A stretch of 64,000 bases of DNA. It comes from Nemopilema nomurai. Lineage: Eukaryota; Cnidaria; Scyphozoa; Rhizostomeae; Rhizostomatidae. Location of the stretch: assembly GCA_003864495.1 (NCBI GenBank), contig ML133488.1, positions 2,950,674-3,014,673 on the forward strand, given 5' to 3'. The notes below the pieces were generated by a model. That model had not been told where the DNA came from. It ran no database searches and was given only the letters and a program-made list of their open reading frames with translations. Shown piece by piece: positions 1 through 15,400 of the stretch. The translations under genes were made by a program, and so were the position numbers. Numbering within the stretch: position 1 is the stretch's first letter; each line of letters opens with the position of its first letter.

Positions 1-78
1 GTTACACCTCACTGTCACACTAGCGCCTAAAAGAGGTCAAAATTGAAAGTATTGCCATAAACAGAAGCAGTGGCAAAC

Positions 79-3000
79 CTTGCTCTGGGAATCTTCGCTG
101 CAATCGTATGCTTCATTGCCATCGAGCTCATCTCCAACACCCTCAGCGAGTTGCCTGGCATTTTCGTCGGCCTCGACAAACAGGCCATCGACATGTCGGA
201 ATGACCAGTAACGGTTGTAAATGCGATCTAGGCCAAGCGGCATAACAGACCGTATTACCGAATACTTGGAGATCTCTTCCAGCAACTCCTGCTCCTGTTT
301 TCGAAACTCTTCCCTTTTTCGATGTTCTTCCTCCTTCTCTTCCTCTGTCTGATCCTCCTTCTTCCCAGTCACCTCCGTCGACATTTCAGCATCCTGATTA
401 GTTGTGCTATTTTGTTGCTTATTTTCACTTGCATCGTCAGACTTTGACTTTCTACCTCTTTTCTTGGTAGTGCCGGTCTTATTCCTTGAAAAAAAGACAG
501 CTTGGGTAAAACTAAATTATTTACAAGGTGATTTCAATCCTTTATACAGCCGAATATAAGTTCAAGTTAAGAACATAGGTAATGCAAACTAAGCATATGA
601 TTTATTGCGTGTTTAGGTCATCCTTACAGTGCTTATAAAGAGCCTTATCAAAACTACTTTCATTAAAGAGCCTCCATACGGACATACAATCAACAACATA
701 TTTCAATGACCAACCAACCTTTCATCCGTTTTAGACTCATTCTCTCTTTCTTCCTTCTCTTTTCGTTTCTTTTCCAGCTCCTCTTTTCTTTTCGCACTTT
801 CTTCCATTTTTTGTCTCCACCTTTCTGCTGAAAAAATCTTCCGTCTTCTTTGTTCCGCATTCTGTAATTCTCTCAGCTTCCTCTTTAACTCTTTTATTCT
901 GAAAAGCAGCAAACAGCCTGTTTTAATTCTACATAGCCATTAGATTCTAAATCAAAGTACTAGAAGATTTACTTCAATGGGGGGTAGGTGATGCGGAGAG
1001 AATAATCGGTGCAATAATTGCTAACGAGTTTCTGACTGGATAATTTAAAGACAGAAAGAAAGTAAACAAAGGCAAAATCAGCAGTGACGTCAGATGATGT
1101 CACTCCAGAAGCACACCACAAGACAGTGTTAACTAAATACATACATCGTGCTTTGTTTTTGAGCCTCAAAGAACTTATCTGCCCTGTGGAAATTATATAC
1201 GTAAAAGATCTGTTCACGAGACATGATTTTACCTGGATGTTTTCTATACTTCGCTACTTACTTCTCAAATGAATCCTCGATGTAATCTCTGGTTGTCGTC
1301 AACATCAAAATCTGGTTACAGAGAACACACAAGATCTTCAGCTTGTCTGCGATTGGGAGGTCGTACATGCAGTTGGTGTGCAGAGTGGTCAGAATTGACT
1401 TTTCTTTGTGCCGGAAGTCAACGCAAGGGTCGTCGCTGAACTGGAATCCACCCTTTCTTTGCCACATGTTCCTGCCCCCTCCTAATAGAATAATCGAACG
1501 ACTTGTTGAAGGGAAAACATTTGAAAGCAGGTTTTCTCCCGTCTAAAATCATATGATTATGTTTGTTGAATACATGGCAGAAGTGCAATACATGAATATA
1601 TCTGAAGATTCATTAAAAAAGGTTGGTATAGAGCATCGACCAAATAAACTACGACAGAAGTTGAATAAGACATGAAAGATGGTTACAGCATATGACAACC
1701 AAGAGTCACCAAGCTCCTTCGCATTTATCCACTTTGGCGGATCGTATTAAACATAAATTCTCCTTTCAGGACGGAACTCATCTGTCAGTTTCCTTTTTGC
1801 TTTTACCAACACCAAAATAAGGGCCAATTGCCAAACAAATGATCTGCCAAAGATTAAAATAGCGGGACCATTTTTTGCAGTTTTGTACCAAGAAGCTTTT
1901 GTTTAGATAATTTGCTGGTCACTGAGAGACGAAAATAATCACATACCGATCCTAACTCCAGAAGAGAGTATATGCAGTCGCAGTACTTCAGACAAGGTGA
2001 ACGGATCGATCGTTAATTCATCCAGAGCCATTCCTTGATGCAGCATAGACCAGGCTGCGGCAGCGGTTGCGTTCGACGATGCGTGTCCGTGTTCATGTTC
2101 CTCGTACAGTTCCGTGTCCACATCGGGTTCGTCGGGTGTGGTTGTTCCGTTCGTGGAATCATCGTCATTTACGTCTTGTTCGTTCTCTTCATTTGAGACT
2201 GTGAGGAATGTTTGCAGCAGGAATTTCACGATATCGTAAAAAGATCCTTCTGCATCGTGTTCGTGCAGGGCAGCTTCCACGAAGTCTACATTTCAAAGAA
2301 AAAATACGGTATTTCCAAGTTCGGAGCTTCTTCAATTATCAAAATTAACTTCGAGGAATAAAACAACCTTGAATTCATTGCTTCGATGATTTGCGGCGTT
2401 TGTAAAACTGGCATTAAAAGGGTTCAATTCGCATTAATCATATAAATGCAGAGAAATAAAAGCAATAAAGAAAGAAAGAAATAATGGTAAACTATTAATA
2501 GCCATAACCACATAATCACAGGATTCAAAGAATCACCATGATCGCCGAGCTTAGAGAACTTCTACTAGACTGTACTTTCAATGTAAAAAATTTGTTCTCA
2601 TCCTCTTGCGAGTTTGCAGGAAGCATCAGCGAAAACAACTTAATTTAGGGCTACAAGGGATACAAGATATCTGAATATACTAAAATTGCACTATACCTAA
2701 AAGTACAAAAATTCACATTTTTTCATTGCATTACATTTTTTGGTCTAGAAAAAGAGAATCACCTTGCAAATCCATACAACTCTGCATCATGCTTATAATC
2801 TCAGATTAAATACCTGAGCCAGTGATAAACAACTTTGTGGATGAGATTCATTCGTGGATATAGACATAAAGTAACATATAACAAACATTAAACAGCTACA
2901 ATCGCACAGAAATAGCGAGACAACTCACCGTATGTGATATCTTGTTGAAAGGAATCCTTGACGTCATAGAATACGCCAAAGATGTTCAGGAACTCAACAA

Positions 3001-6000
3001 TCATGAGGGCATCTCCGAACAGTTCACTCTGGATTTTCGCGTTTACAGTTTGCGGCTCAGGCAATTCCTGTTTCCAAAGGCAACGCAAAGGTGATTAGAC
3101 AAAGACTGCTAAAAAATGGCACATTCAAGAAGTACAAGAAATCAAATCAATGGTGGATTTCAGCATTCTCTCAAATGCTTATGAGAAGAACACTCGATTG
3201 TTCTTGTCATGAACGAATAGGGTTTATGCAAGAAGCTCTGGCTCATAGTAACAGTCCAGTTAGGGAAACCCTACCTTAGAAAGTTTTTATTTCATCGAGT
3301 TAAAACTAACAAAATATCATGAACGCCTAAAAATGAATTATTTTTGAAAATCTAACACAATGTTTGATAAGTAAAATTGAGAAAAACAGATGACAGAAAT
3401 TTCATGCAATCATTAGAGCCTGTTGACCTACGTCTGTGCTTTATCTCAAATACATTTGAAAAGGGGGGTTAGAGGGATGTCAGAGGGGTGTTCAAGGTTC
3501 ACCATCGTCAGGGACTTGACAGCTGAGCCTAAAGATCATTCCAGGTAACGACTGGTGAAGCCCTATACCACAAGCCCTTCGAGTCCAGGAAAAATGAAAC
3601 TTAAAACCTCATAGCTAGGATGAAGAGTGCATTCCTGACTAAACGGTAGAAAGGGATTTTATTCACGGGAAGAAAAAAGAATTTTCGAAGACATGTTGAG
3701 AAATCCGTTCTTTGGCTATACAACGTAAATAGCTTTACAAGACCATTCATCAAACCGATCTCATTTATATTTGCATTAGTGAAAGAGCACAAACCGAGAT
3801 GTTTAGAATGCTAGCGAAGAATTTTCGATGTGAAGAGGAAAGGTAGCACAACACTTTCAGACAGGACAAACAGCGACTAGGAAACAACTTTTTAAACTTG
3901 TATATGCATACTTTGAGGTCTTCCAATAAAAGATCATCTTTGATCCTTGACCATTCTCTGAGGAATTCTGCCTCTAGTTTTCGAACTTCTGTTGTACGTT
4001 CCTTCTCCTGTGAAATGAAACTTATTAATATGACTTGGAAATATTCAATTAAAGAAAACGAAAAAGAATAGAACGAAGATAAACAAAATAGCAAAATTAC
4101 AATAATAATATCAGATTTCTCTAAAATTGTTCTGTTTTCATGTGTTATTTAGATCGAAAAATGCACAAAGCATATTCATCAGTTTACTGGAAGTTTAGGT
4201 AAAATGAACTTGACAAAAGAGGAAGTGTTGTAGTGTTTTCCTGACTCATCTACCAAACCCTATTTATTGTGGGAAATCTCATGATTTATTAAGCTATAGG
4301 CACGTAGCTAAATAAGACAGCAAACCGCCAGCTTTTACTCAATAAAAGTTATACAATTAAATGGCATTATGTAAATGATAAAAGTTCTTAAGGGCTGGAG
4401 AAGACGATTGAGTGCAAGACTCGAAACTTTTCTTACAATACACAGAAAACAAGTCTGTGTTATTATGTATTGACTTTTTTGTTTTAATTAAGGCCTAATT
4501 TCTTCATGCTACCATCTTCCTTCCTTTGTCTACCTCATGACTACAGCAGTATTCATCTCTCCCATCATCCCTCACTTCTGCATTTCTTATCACGACTGCT
4601 CGCTTAATCCCATGTTAATTTTAAGATGTGTACTACAAAAACTGAATAAAGCCTATTAACAAGGTGTAGAAACACATTACCATTTTCTTTTCAACTTGTT
4701 TCTTTTGTTTTTCTTCTTCCTTTTCCTTTTTCAGCCTCTCCTTTTCTTTTTCCTTTTCAACTAACTTTTTCTTTCTGATCTTTTCTTTTTGTGCTTGCTC
4801 CTTTAACTTCTGCTTTTCCAAAAATTTTCTTTTTTGCGCTGGTGTCATATTCTTCATTTTATCTTTTAGTTTCTCTTCTTTTTGCAATTTGCTCACTAAC
4901 ATCAAAGTAAACAAGAGTATCAATCACAGTGTTTGTTATGCTAGAAAATGTGAAGAAAAACTGAAGGAAACTTTGATCTGTCATGAAAATGTGTTTTCAA
5001 ATATGTTTGAGGCTATTCTGAAGAATCATGAATAAAAAATCAGAAGAATCAAAATGTCAAACAATGTAATAAAAATCAAAAGAACTCTCATAAGACTTAT
5101 TTGCCAGTCTTAACTCATGCACCTAGCACTTACTTGTAATAATAGTACTTATATCATATGAGTGAAAAATCTCATATTTGGAAACAAATCACCCGAAAGA
5201 CAAAAATAGGATACACATATCATCAAATACAGAAATTACAATTCAACAGCACATTAAAAGTAGTTAAAAGTGTCAGCTAAATATAAAAAAATAGAGGATG
5301 CACACGTAATTTGACAGTCCTACAACCTAGGATGCAGGTTCTTACATGGAAATGTGATTGGTGATAGCCCATGTGATGGGCATAGCACGCATGCCAAGAA
5401 AGAAGGCCTATGAACATTCCTTAACATTATATTCATAATAATAAATATAATTAATAATAATAATAATAATAATGAAAAGTTGTCTTACAGATTTGTCTCT
5501 GCTTTCCCTTGTCTGCTTTTTCAGTTTTTGCCTTTTTAGGTGATTTCCCTGCAGATGCAGTCAAGCTTGTGTCTGTTGATTTTCTCTTCTTTGAAGGAGA
5601 GACCTTGTCATCACTACTGCTCTGCTTACCCGAAGACCTTTTCCTTTTGTTTTTTAGTGGTGTTTCTGCAGACAGAGGTCCCAAGATATCAGCAGAACCA
5701 AGCTCATATTTGGCAATATAATCAGGCTAAAAAATCCATTTGAAAACTTGGCATTAGATTAGAGAAATAAATTGTAATGCACTACATTGATTAAACACAG
5801 AAATTTGAAAAGACAAAACACTAGACAGTTGTTATATACTGGTTTTAACCTATTTAACTGTAACAACTCCTAATTGTTGTCAAATTATATTGAATGATGA
5901 GTAAAGGTTGCCTGATATTTTAACATCACTTCAAGGCATTATTAAGATCTTCTTCAAATCTTCAGGGGAAGGGTGAGTATTCTAGGCTTTCTGTTTCTGA

Positions 6001-7907
6001 AAACCATATCTTTACTTTCATCTTCATATTATCTTCTGAAATTTTAAAAAACATAATCTAAAAATGAAACTTACCTCAACCACCCAGTAACCACTTTCCG
6101 ACAAAGCTGTTGTCCTTCTGCATGTTTGCTTTAATAAGAGTCTAATGATGTCTCTTGTTAGAACTCCACGACATCTCCTGCAGCATAAGATGACATTCAT
6201 ATAGAACAAACCCAATAGCTGACAAACATTTCAAGAACTTTTATTTCAGGGACTGGATTTTTAGCAATGAAGGAAAGTAAGCTATCATTATTCTAATTTG
6301 AGTGTCAAAGAGTAAGAACAACATCATTGTTCACATATCAAGGCTTCCTTCATTTGAAAGCAGGTCTACATTTATCTCAAAGCTTCAACATAATATTTTT
6401 CTGTTGGGTTGCTACTAAGGCAAAAAATAATAATGTAAAGATGTCAAACTATTACCTCATTTCCTTCCCATTTATTTGTAATACATCTACAGAAGCCTCT
6501 GCCTTACTGAGCCTAACTTCATACATGCAGTCCTCACCAGTGTTCTTCTTGGGTGATGTTACCAAATTGTCATCACCTTTTTTTGGTGTCTTCTTTCTTG
6601 GTGAGGCTATTGAATTTTCACTTGCTTGTTTGTTTAAAATTTCATTTTCACTTTCCTTTTCTGCACTATTTGACAGGCTAGAAGAACTACTACCAATGAC
6701 TTTTTCAACTTTTGCTCTTTTCCTGAAGAGAAGCAGATGCAATGAATACTTGCTTGTTACCTCAAGAATGCATTGTTAGCTATAGCACACACAATATGTT
6801 TTCTAATCTACACTTATAACTTTATACTTGTGACATTATACTTCTAATTTTTTTTCAAAAACAGATAAAAACATTTGTAATTGTATTTACATATTTTAAG
6901 CTGATATTACAAAAATAACATGATAGATATATGCTAAAATGCTGTAGAAGTTACGATTTACATTTGTACTTGCAAGACGTGAAGACACAAAACACTCATA
7001 TCTAAATTTATTTTGTCCAAGACACAAAGCCCATACTGAATTTCATCCTTGTTTTCATGCATTTGACTCTTAGGGTCCTTAGTTTATATCTTAGTTACAT
7101 TGATATGCTTAGTTACATTAAAAAATCCTTAAAAAATGAAAAATAAAGTTTTAGCCTCTAAAAAATAAATATCATCAGGAGGTGGGAGAGGTATTTTACC
7201 TAAATAGAATGCATAATGTGGCAAATGTAAAAAAAATATATTTCTCCAAACAGGGGCAACTGACATGGCAGCCATATTTGCTTGCTGACTTAACTTACTT
7301 GTTCAAACACAGCAGCTCTGAGATCAGAATGAAAAAAATTTGAAAAAATAGATACTTACCATTGGTCCTGGACTTTGACTTCGACGATTTCTCCTAACTG
7401 GTAGCGCTTCCTGAGGTAATCAATGATCCCTTCACATAAATCTCCAATACGACTTCGTTTACTCTGGTGCACAAGAAGTAGGACAGCTCTCTTCGTCGCA
7501 TCAGGAAGGGCATCCAGTGTCTTCTTAACACTTTCCTCTGACTCCATAGCTTCCTTGTATGTAAGGCCATTTCGTCCAGTTCCCCCACAACTCCAAAGGA
7601 GACTGTTGCAGAGAATGACTCTTTCGAAAAATTCGCTGTAACAGAAGGAATATTTCTTTAATTTGACTATGCATTCCCGAGCAAGATACAAAATTACGAA
7701 GAACCATGCTTGTTTAGGACCATTTAACCGGTAGGTAGGCCTAAGAGCCAACAAGTCTCAACGCGGAGGGAAAATGATAGAATAACGAACTTACTCGTAA
7801 TCTGTAAATACTTCGTTAGTCAACTCAAAGAAGAACACTTCGTCATCATCTTTAAGATCAGTTGGCGAAGACTTTGGGCGAAAAGGTTTTCCCCGCAACA
7901 ATGGCAT
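79..7907 (-). CDS. BAZ1A: BAZ1A/ACF1 chromatin remodelling subunit (N-terminal 864 codons, partial at left edge)
   Basis: This is the homologue of ACF1, the large accessory subunit of ISWI remodellers (ACF/CHRAC), acting in the nucleus. Inferred exons: 7907-7795, 7635-7360, 6722-6456, 6177-6075, 5726-5489, 4895-4681, 4007-3912, 3067-2929, 2285-1947, 1481-1262, 898-719, 484-79; all phases agree. Residues 1-125 form a WAC domain (starts MPLLRGKPFRPK, includes ILCNSLLWSC). Residues about 333-436 are a Lys/Glu-rich coiled coil. A DDT domain begins at residue 437 (ELPEP, then ELFGDALMIVEFLN). WHIM segments follow: LHQGMALDELTIDPFTLSEV and RDYIEDSF, then VMPLGLDRIYNRYW near the window edge. Similarity is clearly to BAZ1A rather than BAZ1B. 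The PHD finger and bromodomain expected downstream lie outside the window. The exon 12 donor (GTTTGC at 78) is weak, so that end is less certain. The start is the first ATG of the WAC domain. Confidence 0.92.
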
Positions 7908-10900
7908 TTTATGTATCTTGATGGATTGCCTTCATATAGTTTTGCATCCAGCCTGCCTTGGACCTGGTATTCGCCCGCGATAGTCAGTTCCATAAACAAA
8001 AATCTACTCAGAATCTTATTTCACTTTTAAATGCCGAGAAATAAGTTGAATATGCCACGAAAGCACCCAAACCTAAACAGCTAATAAACGCCAAACTTTT
8101 AAGTTCAACTAAAAAGCGCGCGTTGAGAAGTTGTTCCATCGTGTGGTTATTGTTCCTGATTGGATGGAGGCCGAATCGTGATTGGCTGATTGCCGAAGTG
8201 GTCTCTTGTCACGAAGGAAGACCTCCTTTTCATTCTGTGGCATCACCAGCATCGAATGAGCGCCCTGGGTGGATGTTCCGTGTTCGCAAATTTTGTCCTC
8301 CCATTAATGCCATGCTCACCCCGTCTGTGTTAAATTGTAGGTAGGGTATTAGAGAGGATAAACTTGAGTTCTACCAGAGCATTTCGCAGAATCTTTGTTC
8401 TAAATTTTCTAAAAAATACTTGATACATCAGGGAAAAATTACTGTTAACCTAGCTTTTCCCAATAAGATAAATTGAAGCATAAGGGATGAGGCTTTAACC
8501 TTGTCACAACTTGCTGTTTTCTTTTACACACAAATTTGCAGATCTAGTATGTTAGGCCAACAAAAAAGCTCATTTGACTCTAACAAGATTAAATCAAATT
8601 GAGGTCCTTTTCCAACCAAATTTCTTGAAGGCAACTTTGGCATTAATCTTTTGAGCAAGGTACTACTAATGGGCAGCCTGCAGCTGCTAATCTCCTGAAA
8701 AATGGCATTTGGATTCGTGAATGAGCAATTGCAAAATAGTAAATCGGTCACTTGCCTTTGTGAAACATGCTCACAAACTGACGCCAGAATGAACAAATCA
8801 GAAAGCATAAAGAACGGTCGATTTTACATGCCAAAGAAAAGAACCAAGAAATAGACCCTTACCCTGTTTAGATATGTTGCCTTCTACGTCATCCTGCAGA
8901 AGCATCAAAGTTAATTGCAAGATTATTTCTAACCTCATTTTCTATCATTTTATCTAAGAAATTGAATTCAGCTCATTAATTGCAACTCGCTCATTGAGAT
9001 GCTGAAGATGTTTCCTTTTCAAAGTTATGCAAGCAATTGCTCTTGATGAACACAAAGTATGGTCTGTCCTATCTCCATTTTCATGTTAAACCTGTAAGCT
9101 CATAAAAACCTTTTCTGGACTCCCCTCTTTTAACCTTATTGCGAAGGGCACTTTGGTTTGGCCTTCGTTAAATCAAAGTTGCAACAGAAATTTCAATTCT
9201 TTTCGCTTTAACTGGTGTTTAACTGGTGTTTTTTGTTCGACTGCTCTACACAACTCTGAAGAATTGGAAGCATGTACAACAAACATTTAAGAAAACTCTA
9301 AATATAACGCAACAATGGATTGGAAATGTGGAGCTCTTTTAGAGACCTCCAAATGCACATTTAGAGACCTCAATACAGAAGTTAACAGACCTGAAAACAT
9401 CTGATTGGGTCAAGGATCCGATTGAAAAGTTATCTGGTATCGTGAGAAAAGGTTCTAGGTCAACATAGCAATTGGCAATGAACAGCTAAGTATTCTGAGG
9501 GTCATTCCAGTTGAAACGACAATGATTTAAGCGCCTAGGAATATAATAATAGGCTTCTTAGCGTTCTATAGACGCCCCTTTCTTGATTAAAAGACACTTT
9601 CGGCAAGAGCGCTTTCAAAGAACTATTGGCTTTAATAACCGCAACGAAGGCGCTTAACCGTTTATAAATGGCTCCCGTGAGACTACTGCGTGTCTCTCGC
9701 AGGCTGTCGAGGCGTGTAGAAGGGCCAGCACTGTCTTTCAAAACATTTAGTCTGTTCCATAGTCTGTCCCTACTATTTCTATGGTCTGTTCTAATGGTCA
9801 TTTGCTGTAGGAGATCTACGCTCGCTAAGCAGATTCTACCAACAATTTTGTTTACTACTGACTTTTATTTGCCTGACTTAAACCTGATTAGTCCAGAAAA
9901 CCAAGCTGTGCAAATGAATTTGATTTAAAAAATGAAAACACTAGAGAACGCATGACGCACGGCCTGCTCTCTTTTGTCTTCTTCTAGTCTCTTTAAAAAG
10001 CAATCAGGATGGCCATAATTGCTGTTTCCAATGTTACCTGAACAACTGGCTTGCAAGTGGCATCTTTGCTACCTGTTTCCCTGGCACATTAAAATCTCCA
10101 TCTAAAACATTTTGTTTTGCTTTTATAGATTGCTAGTGGGGTAGTACTGAAAAGACGCGGTTGGTATATTCAGCTCCAAGTTGACAAAACGAAACGGATT
10201 AGAAAACAATGGATCATATAAAAGTCAAGTTTATTTTTGCAATTGCGAAAAAGGGTTCCTGACAGTGCACAGCTAAGGGAATGTGGCGAGAAATTTCCAG
10301 ACAAATAGTTTTAATATGTCTTTAAAATGTTTATTTTCTTAAAACCGTATTTGCGTTTGAAATACCTCTAACCTGTTACCGTCTCGTGCCCCCTTTCACA
10401 ATATACATTCTGTTGACATGCTGGCAAGGAATGTCTGGCGAATAGCTTTGGTGTGTCTTTGAAATATTTACTACTCAAAGCTCCTATTTGCATTCAAAAT
10501 TTCATTCAAAAATAGAACAGAGACATAATTTTGCATTTGCAAAGGGCTTTACCTTGACCCTACAGAAAATGCTAGCCTTGTTTTATTTGAAACTGTTTTG
10601 TTTTATGCTGAGATTGTTTTGAATTTGTTTGATATTTCTAAAGGCAAGGGTATAAATAATGCTGTTCAAAATTGTTTTAAATTTATAATTGCAAAGAGAT
10701 TAAGATAAACAATAACCTAAGAGTGCTCCCTTTGGACGTGGAAAAGCCCGCGAGTGCTCCCTATGGATGTGCTCTAGATTAACGCCTTCACATAATGCCG
10801 AAGCCCTTTCATGTGATTCTCATAACGAACCCAAAGCGAAGTGACATTTGACGAAGGCTTTCTTGTTGAATGACGCTAATATAAAAAATAATGACTGTAA

Positions 10901-12482
10901 GCCATCTCGCAATGTGTACCCAAGAGCTAACTTTGTCAGTTGTCTAAAAATTTTCGTTCAAACGTCCTGGGATTAAAAATTGTGGTGGTTGTATTTCATT
11001 TTCAAAGATAACAGCATCGTGCAATTGTACACAACTTTCTATACAAGAGTAAACTTCGCAAAAAGTATGCACATGCAACAATTTTCTGGACAAATAGCAA
11101 GCATGTGTATAAAAAGCTGTGTGCAACTGCCAAAACTTCCCGCTCCTTTATTTCTGTATACAGCAAAACCTAAAAGCTTTTGTTTTCAAGCTCCTCTCTG
11201 ATTAAATTTATTGAAAGTTGATAGCACGTGATAACAATTTTTTTAAAAAATTTAGCCAGAAACTGGTAACTTCCAACGTATGTAGGGGTAGTTCCAACAA
11301 CCCCTCTCCCCTATAATTAGTCACACTTACAGCTCAACTATGATATTCCTATATAAATATTTTGCATCTAAATAAAGTCAATAAAAAGATCACTATAAAC
11401 TGTCTTAAACCGCTGCTACCAGCGGGTGCATGAATGACATGAATGCGGATTGATGAAAATTAATGAGACTTTAGAGGTGCCATCAAAAGTCACTAAACTT
11501 TTCTGACCCATTAGATCAAGATACTGTCTCTGAATGACTTCAATTCACTTCCATACGACTGCTTCTTAATGATTTAACTACAACGCAACGTCTCTTCCAA
11601 GTTAATGCCTTTTAATGTTAACTCAAGAGAGCACACAATCGACAGTCTTTCGTGTTGAAACAATGCTTCCATGGCAACACAAATTTCAGAGCTCCCGACG
11701 TCAACTTTTCCTTTCTTCTTAATCATAATACAAACTCATTCAAAACTATACCCAAACTGCAAGCTCAGTGTCATATGTTGAGCGATGGGCAACCCGTGCG
11801 GAGAACGGTCTTCTTTTATTGTAAACACTTGATTGCAGCAAGTGTGAAAATGCAGAATCTTGATTAGGCTTTAATATTCCAGCCTCTCATAGCAATAATA
11901 TGTGATTTGTTGCAGGTCAATCGATAAATAGAAATCATAATTTTACCTGTCCTATTATTATGAATACATTCATGTCATTTATTGCTGGTAAAGCCAAACA
12001 ACAGGTTTATTGTGAAGGAGTGGGTAATTTGGCACGTTAACCGTTGAAGGGGAGTGTTCAAAGTCGACTTATAGCCAAACTTGCTCATTACTCAAATCGA
12101 AGCTCTGATCAGAGGCAGTTGCTGCGTTTTCAGGTGTCCATTGGCTGAAGGTGCTCATCTTGGGAGTAGCGCCACTGCTCTGAGGACAACAAAGACAGCC
12201 TTTCGTGCACGCCACACATTGGAACATAAACATGTATCAAAGTAAAGGCCGCAGTTGCGAGTAAAGATCAACGCCATATAAGTAGAAGTAGTAGTCTCGC
12301 TTGGTTGCGGAAAGAAATATGCACACCCAGTAGATGATGTAACGAGACAAATCGCAACTGCTTGCCTTAGCAGGGTGGTGTTAGACTGACTCGAGCTGGA
12401 TATTGAGAGAGCAGCCTGTTTCGTTTTGAATACCCTCATCGATTTGGCTCGGTCACTGTTGTCTGCCTGTAGATCTGAGGTC
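7908..12482. other. Intergenic region between BAZ1A and the K2P channel (divergent starts)
   Basis: About 4.6 kb separates the BAZ1A start from the K2P start. It must contain both promoters and any 5' UTR exons. I recognise no further gene, RNA or mobile element in it; the open frames around 8524-8808 and 9535-9928 resemble no family I know. Confidence 0.5.
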
Positions 12483-15400
12483 ATGAAGGAAGATACACTG
12501 CATCTGCTAATCCTCACAGTTTTCTTGCTCCTCTACATGATCATCGGTGCGGGAATCTTCAGCGCATTGGAGCAGGAACAGGAGTCTAAAAGGAAGGAAT
12601 ACTACGACGAAATCTTTCTTACTTTTTCAAGAGAAAATAATTTAAATAACTCGGCCATGTCGCGTCTTCTTGTGTCCCACAAAGAGGCTTGTCTCTTGGG
12701 CGTCGGGTTGGATACCTCGAGCAAATGGGATTTTGCTGGAGCATTTTACTTCACTGGTACCGTCATAACCACTATAGGTGAGTTGCTGTTTGTAGTACGA
12801 TAGTAGCAGCTTCTACAAAGCTCAAACGAGCGTACTTATGTAATGGGTTTTGTAAACAGAGAACGGAGACCTTTTGGAGATTGTTTAGGAGCATCTCCAC
12901 CTCTGGCATTTTAACTCTATGCAATCAGTCGCATTCAAATCAACGAAAGTGTTGCTAAGTGCAACGAGGGGTTTTCCAATGTCCTTCTCAACAGGTAAGC
13001 CCCACCGTCTCTCTATCGTTTGTGCCAGAAATGTGATGGGTCCTGGCTAAGCAATCTTCAAATGCAGCCTCTCCTGGTATATCAGAGTATTTGCGCCTAT
13101 AGCCCGCGTTACTCTGGCAAATAGACGAACTCAATACGTTGTCAACTATTGCACTGAAGTACCGTAAATTAAACTCGGTTTGCCTGTTTCAATTCGACGC
13201 CTAAATGTTTCGGTTTCAAATGAGTATTGGCACTGGCGGAGTTGAAATGCAAAGGTAGACGAAACGAGCCAACAACAACGTTCTTTCCTCGGAAACTTAA
13301 TTGTTAGAAATATTTTTTGTAATCAATGTGGAAACATTTCTCTGTGAAAGTTCTGCCGATGACTTATTGAACGGTTCCCTTGATTCGTGAACTTCATTCA
13401 ATTCACTGTCAACCTCGCATTTAGTTGTTCTTCGGTTAGGTATACCTTTACTATTCATATTTGTACTGCAGTGCATAAAAGAGCTGTTGTTTTCAAAACC
13501 CAGTGCATCGGTATTATCTTTCCGATTGTTGAACAGATAAATGTTATGAATTCGAGATGTAGCGGCCTGTGATTTTTTCGACAAGCGTATAGAGAAGAGC
13601 ATTCCTTGAAAAGAAAACGGTGTTTCAGACTATGAGAGATTTGTTATAATGTTTGAGATTACGAGAATTTGGTATGCATACATCCTCATTAGGGCAATTA
13701 AACTGCCTGTAAACCTTAATAATTCCATGCCACTCAAGTTTTAAGAAAGCGACAAAAACGTCGTTGTTTATTATTTGAACTTTCAGTCAGTAAGAAACAC
13801 AACGACAGGTAGGCAATGCAACTGTGACATGTCCCACATCAGCTCTGGGAATTTTCCGAGGAGCAAATATTTCCATGTCAATGATTGAAGCCAAGCAAAC
13901 TGCAGCATTTTTTACCAAATATTGCACCGAGGTCTAGAGCTCCCTATTGCCAAGCTTTCAGTGAAAGTAGAAAGGTGAAGGTTGATAGAAGCCAAAGAGT
14001 TCGGAATCATTTTTGCATAGAGAACTCATTCGTATACCTCTTTATTAGGTTTCTATATCTGTTGCATCTGTTTCGAACGTGGCCTAAAATATTTGTGTGT
14101 CATTGATGCAAGGCCTTATGAAAATTAAAAGGTGCTTCGGTAAAATTAATAGACGACAGACTCTGGAGAATAACTTACTGTTTAGAATCGATTGCATAAT
14201 CACTCTTTGGGGGCCTTGGCTGCGGACTGGGGAGTTGTTATTGGTAATAAGTTCTAACCCTTGTTCTGGTGCTCCATCCTCAATTTTATCCCTAACCCTG
14301 ACTTTGGTCTAACACACAAAATTGAGGGGCTCCAAGTCCTATTCCTAGCTTCGACTAAACCATTACCAAGTCTCATTGTCTGTAAGAACATCATTTCTTG
14401 AAATCCAACAAGCAAGCCACGTGACAGATAACAGGATACTGTAGCTACGCTCGAGAGCGGCTAATTAAGTAATGATAACGATCCACTGTAGAGACGTGGC
14501 TTGTTTCAGAGCTGACCTTCAATCACTTCAATCGCGTATTGTTTACATGGTAGCATGTCCACAGCATACAATTTATTAAAGGGAAAACGGCCGATGCAAA
14601 CTCATTCTATGCGCAAGTTAGCAAACAGAGATTGATCCCCTTCTTACAAATGCAAACGTTTATGAATAGAAATAACTCTGCTGGTTCTTTTTTCTAATGC
14701 CACTTCAGAGGCCAACTAAATAAAACAAGCCTTCCTTGAACATATATTTGAAATCGGCCGTGTCTACTACCATTCTTTAATGTCGTTTTCTCTTAAAGGG
14801 ATTTCTGAATCCAAATGAAATTTGACCTGAGTTTAAACAGGGAAAATCTGTCAACTCTGTATTCGAAGATAACCAGGTAATGTCTTTGGAAACGACTGTC
14901 CCAGCCTGATCCTTGCGAATGCTGTTAAGTAATTTGGCATCAAGGATGTTTTGTACTTTCTTCTCGTGGGTTAAAGATTAACCTTGCTAATTGCTTGAAA
15001 CATTCTGAGTCCTTCTTGACTACGTCATGTTGAAAATGTCAAATATTAGCTCAAATTTTGCATGCAAGCAGATATACAGCAGAAATGACGCAAATCACAT
15101 TTCACTCTTGCATAACACTTAAATTAATTATCACTGGCTATACTCTTAAAGAAACATTTTGATGAACAAAAATTGAACTCCATAAATCCCTAAAAATGAG
15201 GTCAAATATATTGTTGAGCAATCTCTTAAATTTGGACTTTCAATGGAAATAAATGAAGAACTTTCTAAACAATGCACAATCTACAGCAACTAGCGTTTAT
15301 TTTAATTTTATTGGTAATGTCGAGATCTCTTGTTGAAGAGTGCATAGACGGGAATTTAATTTAAAATTGAGAAGATTTATTCAATTTTCATCTAGCTGAA

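Noticed and set aside
9535..9928. Overlapping open frames on both strands upstream of the K2P gene
   Set aside because: There are no recognisable motifs or splice context; length is within chance for this composition.
12426..12482. N-terminal extension of the K2P channel
   Set aside because: The extension has no ATG; the first ATG in frame is at 12483.
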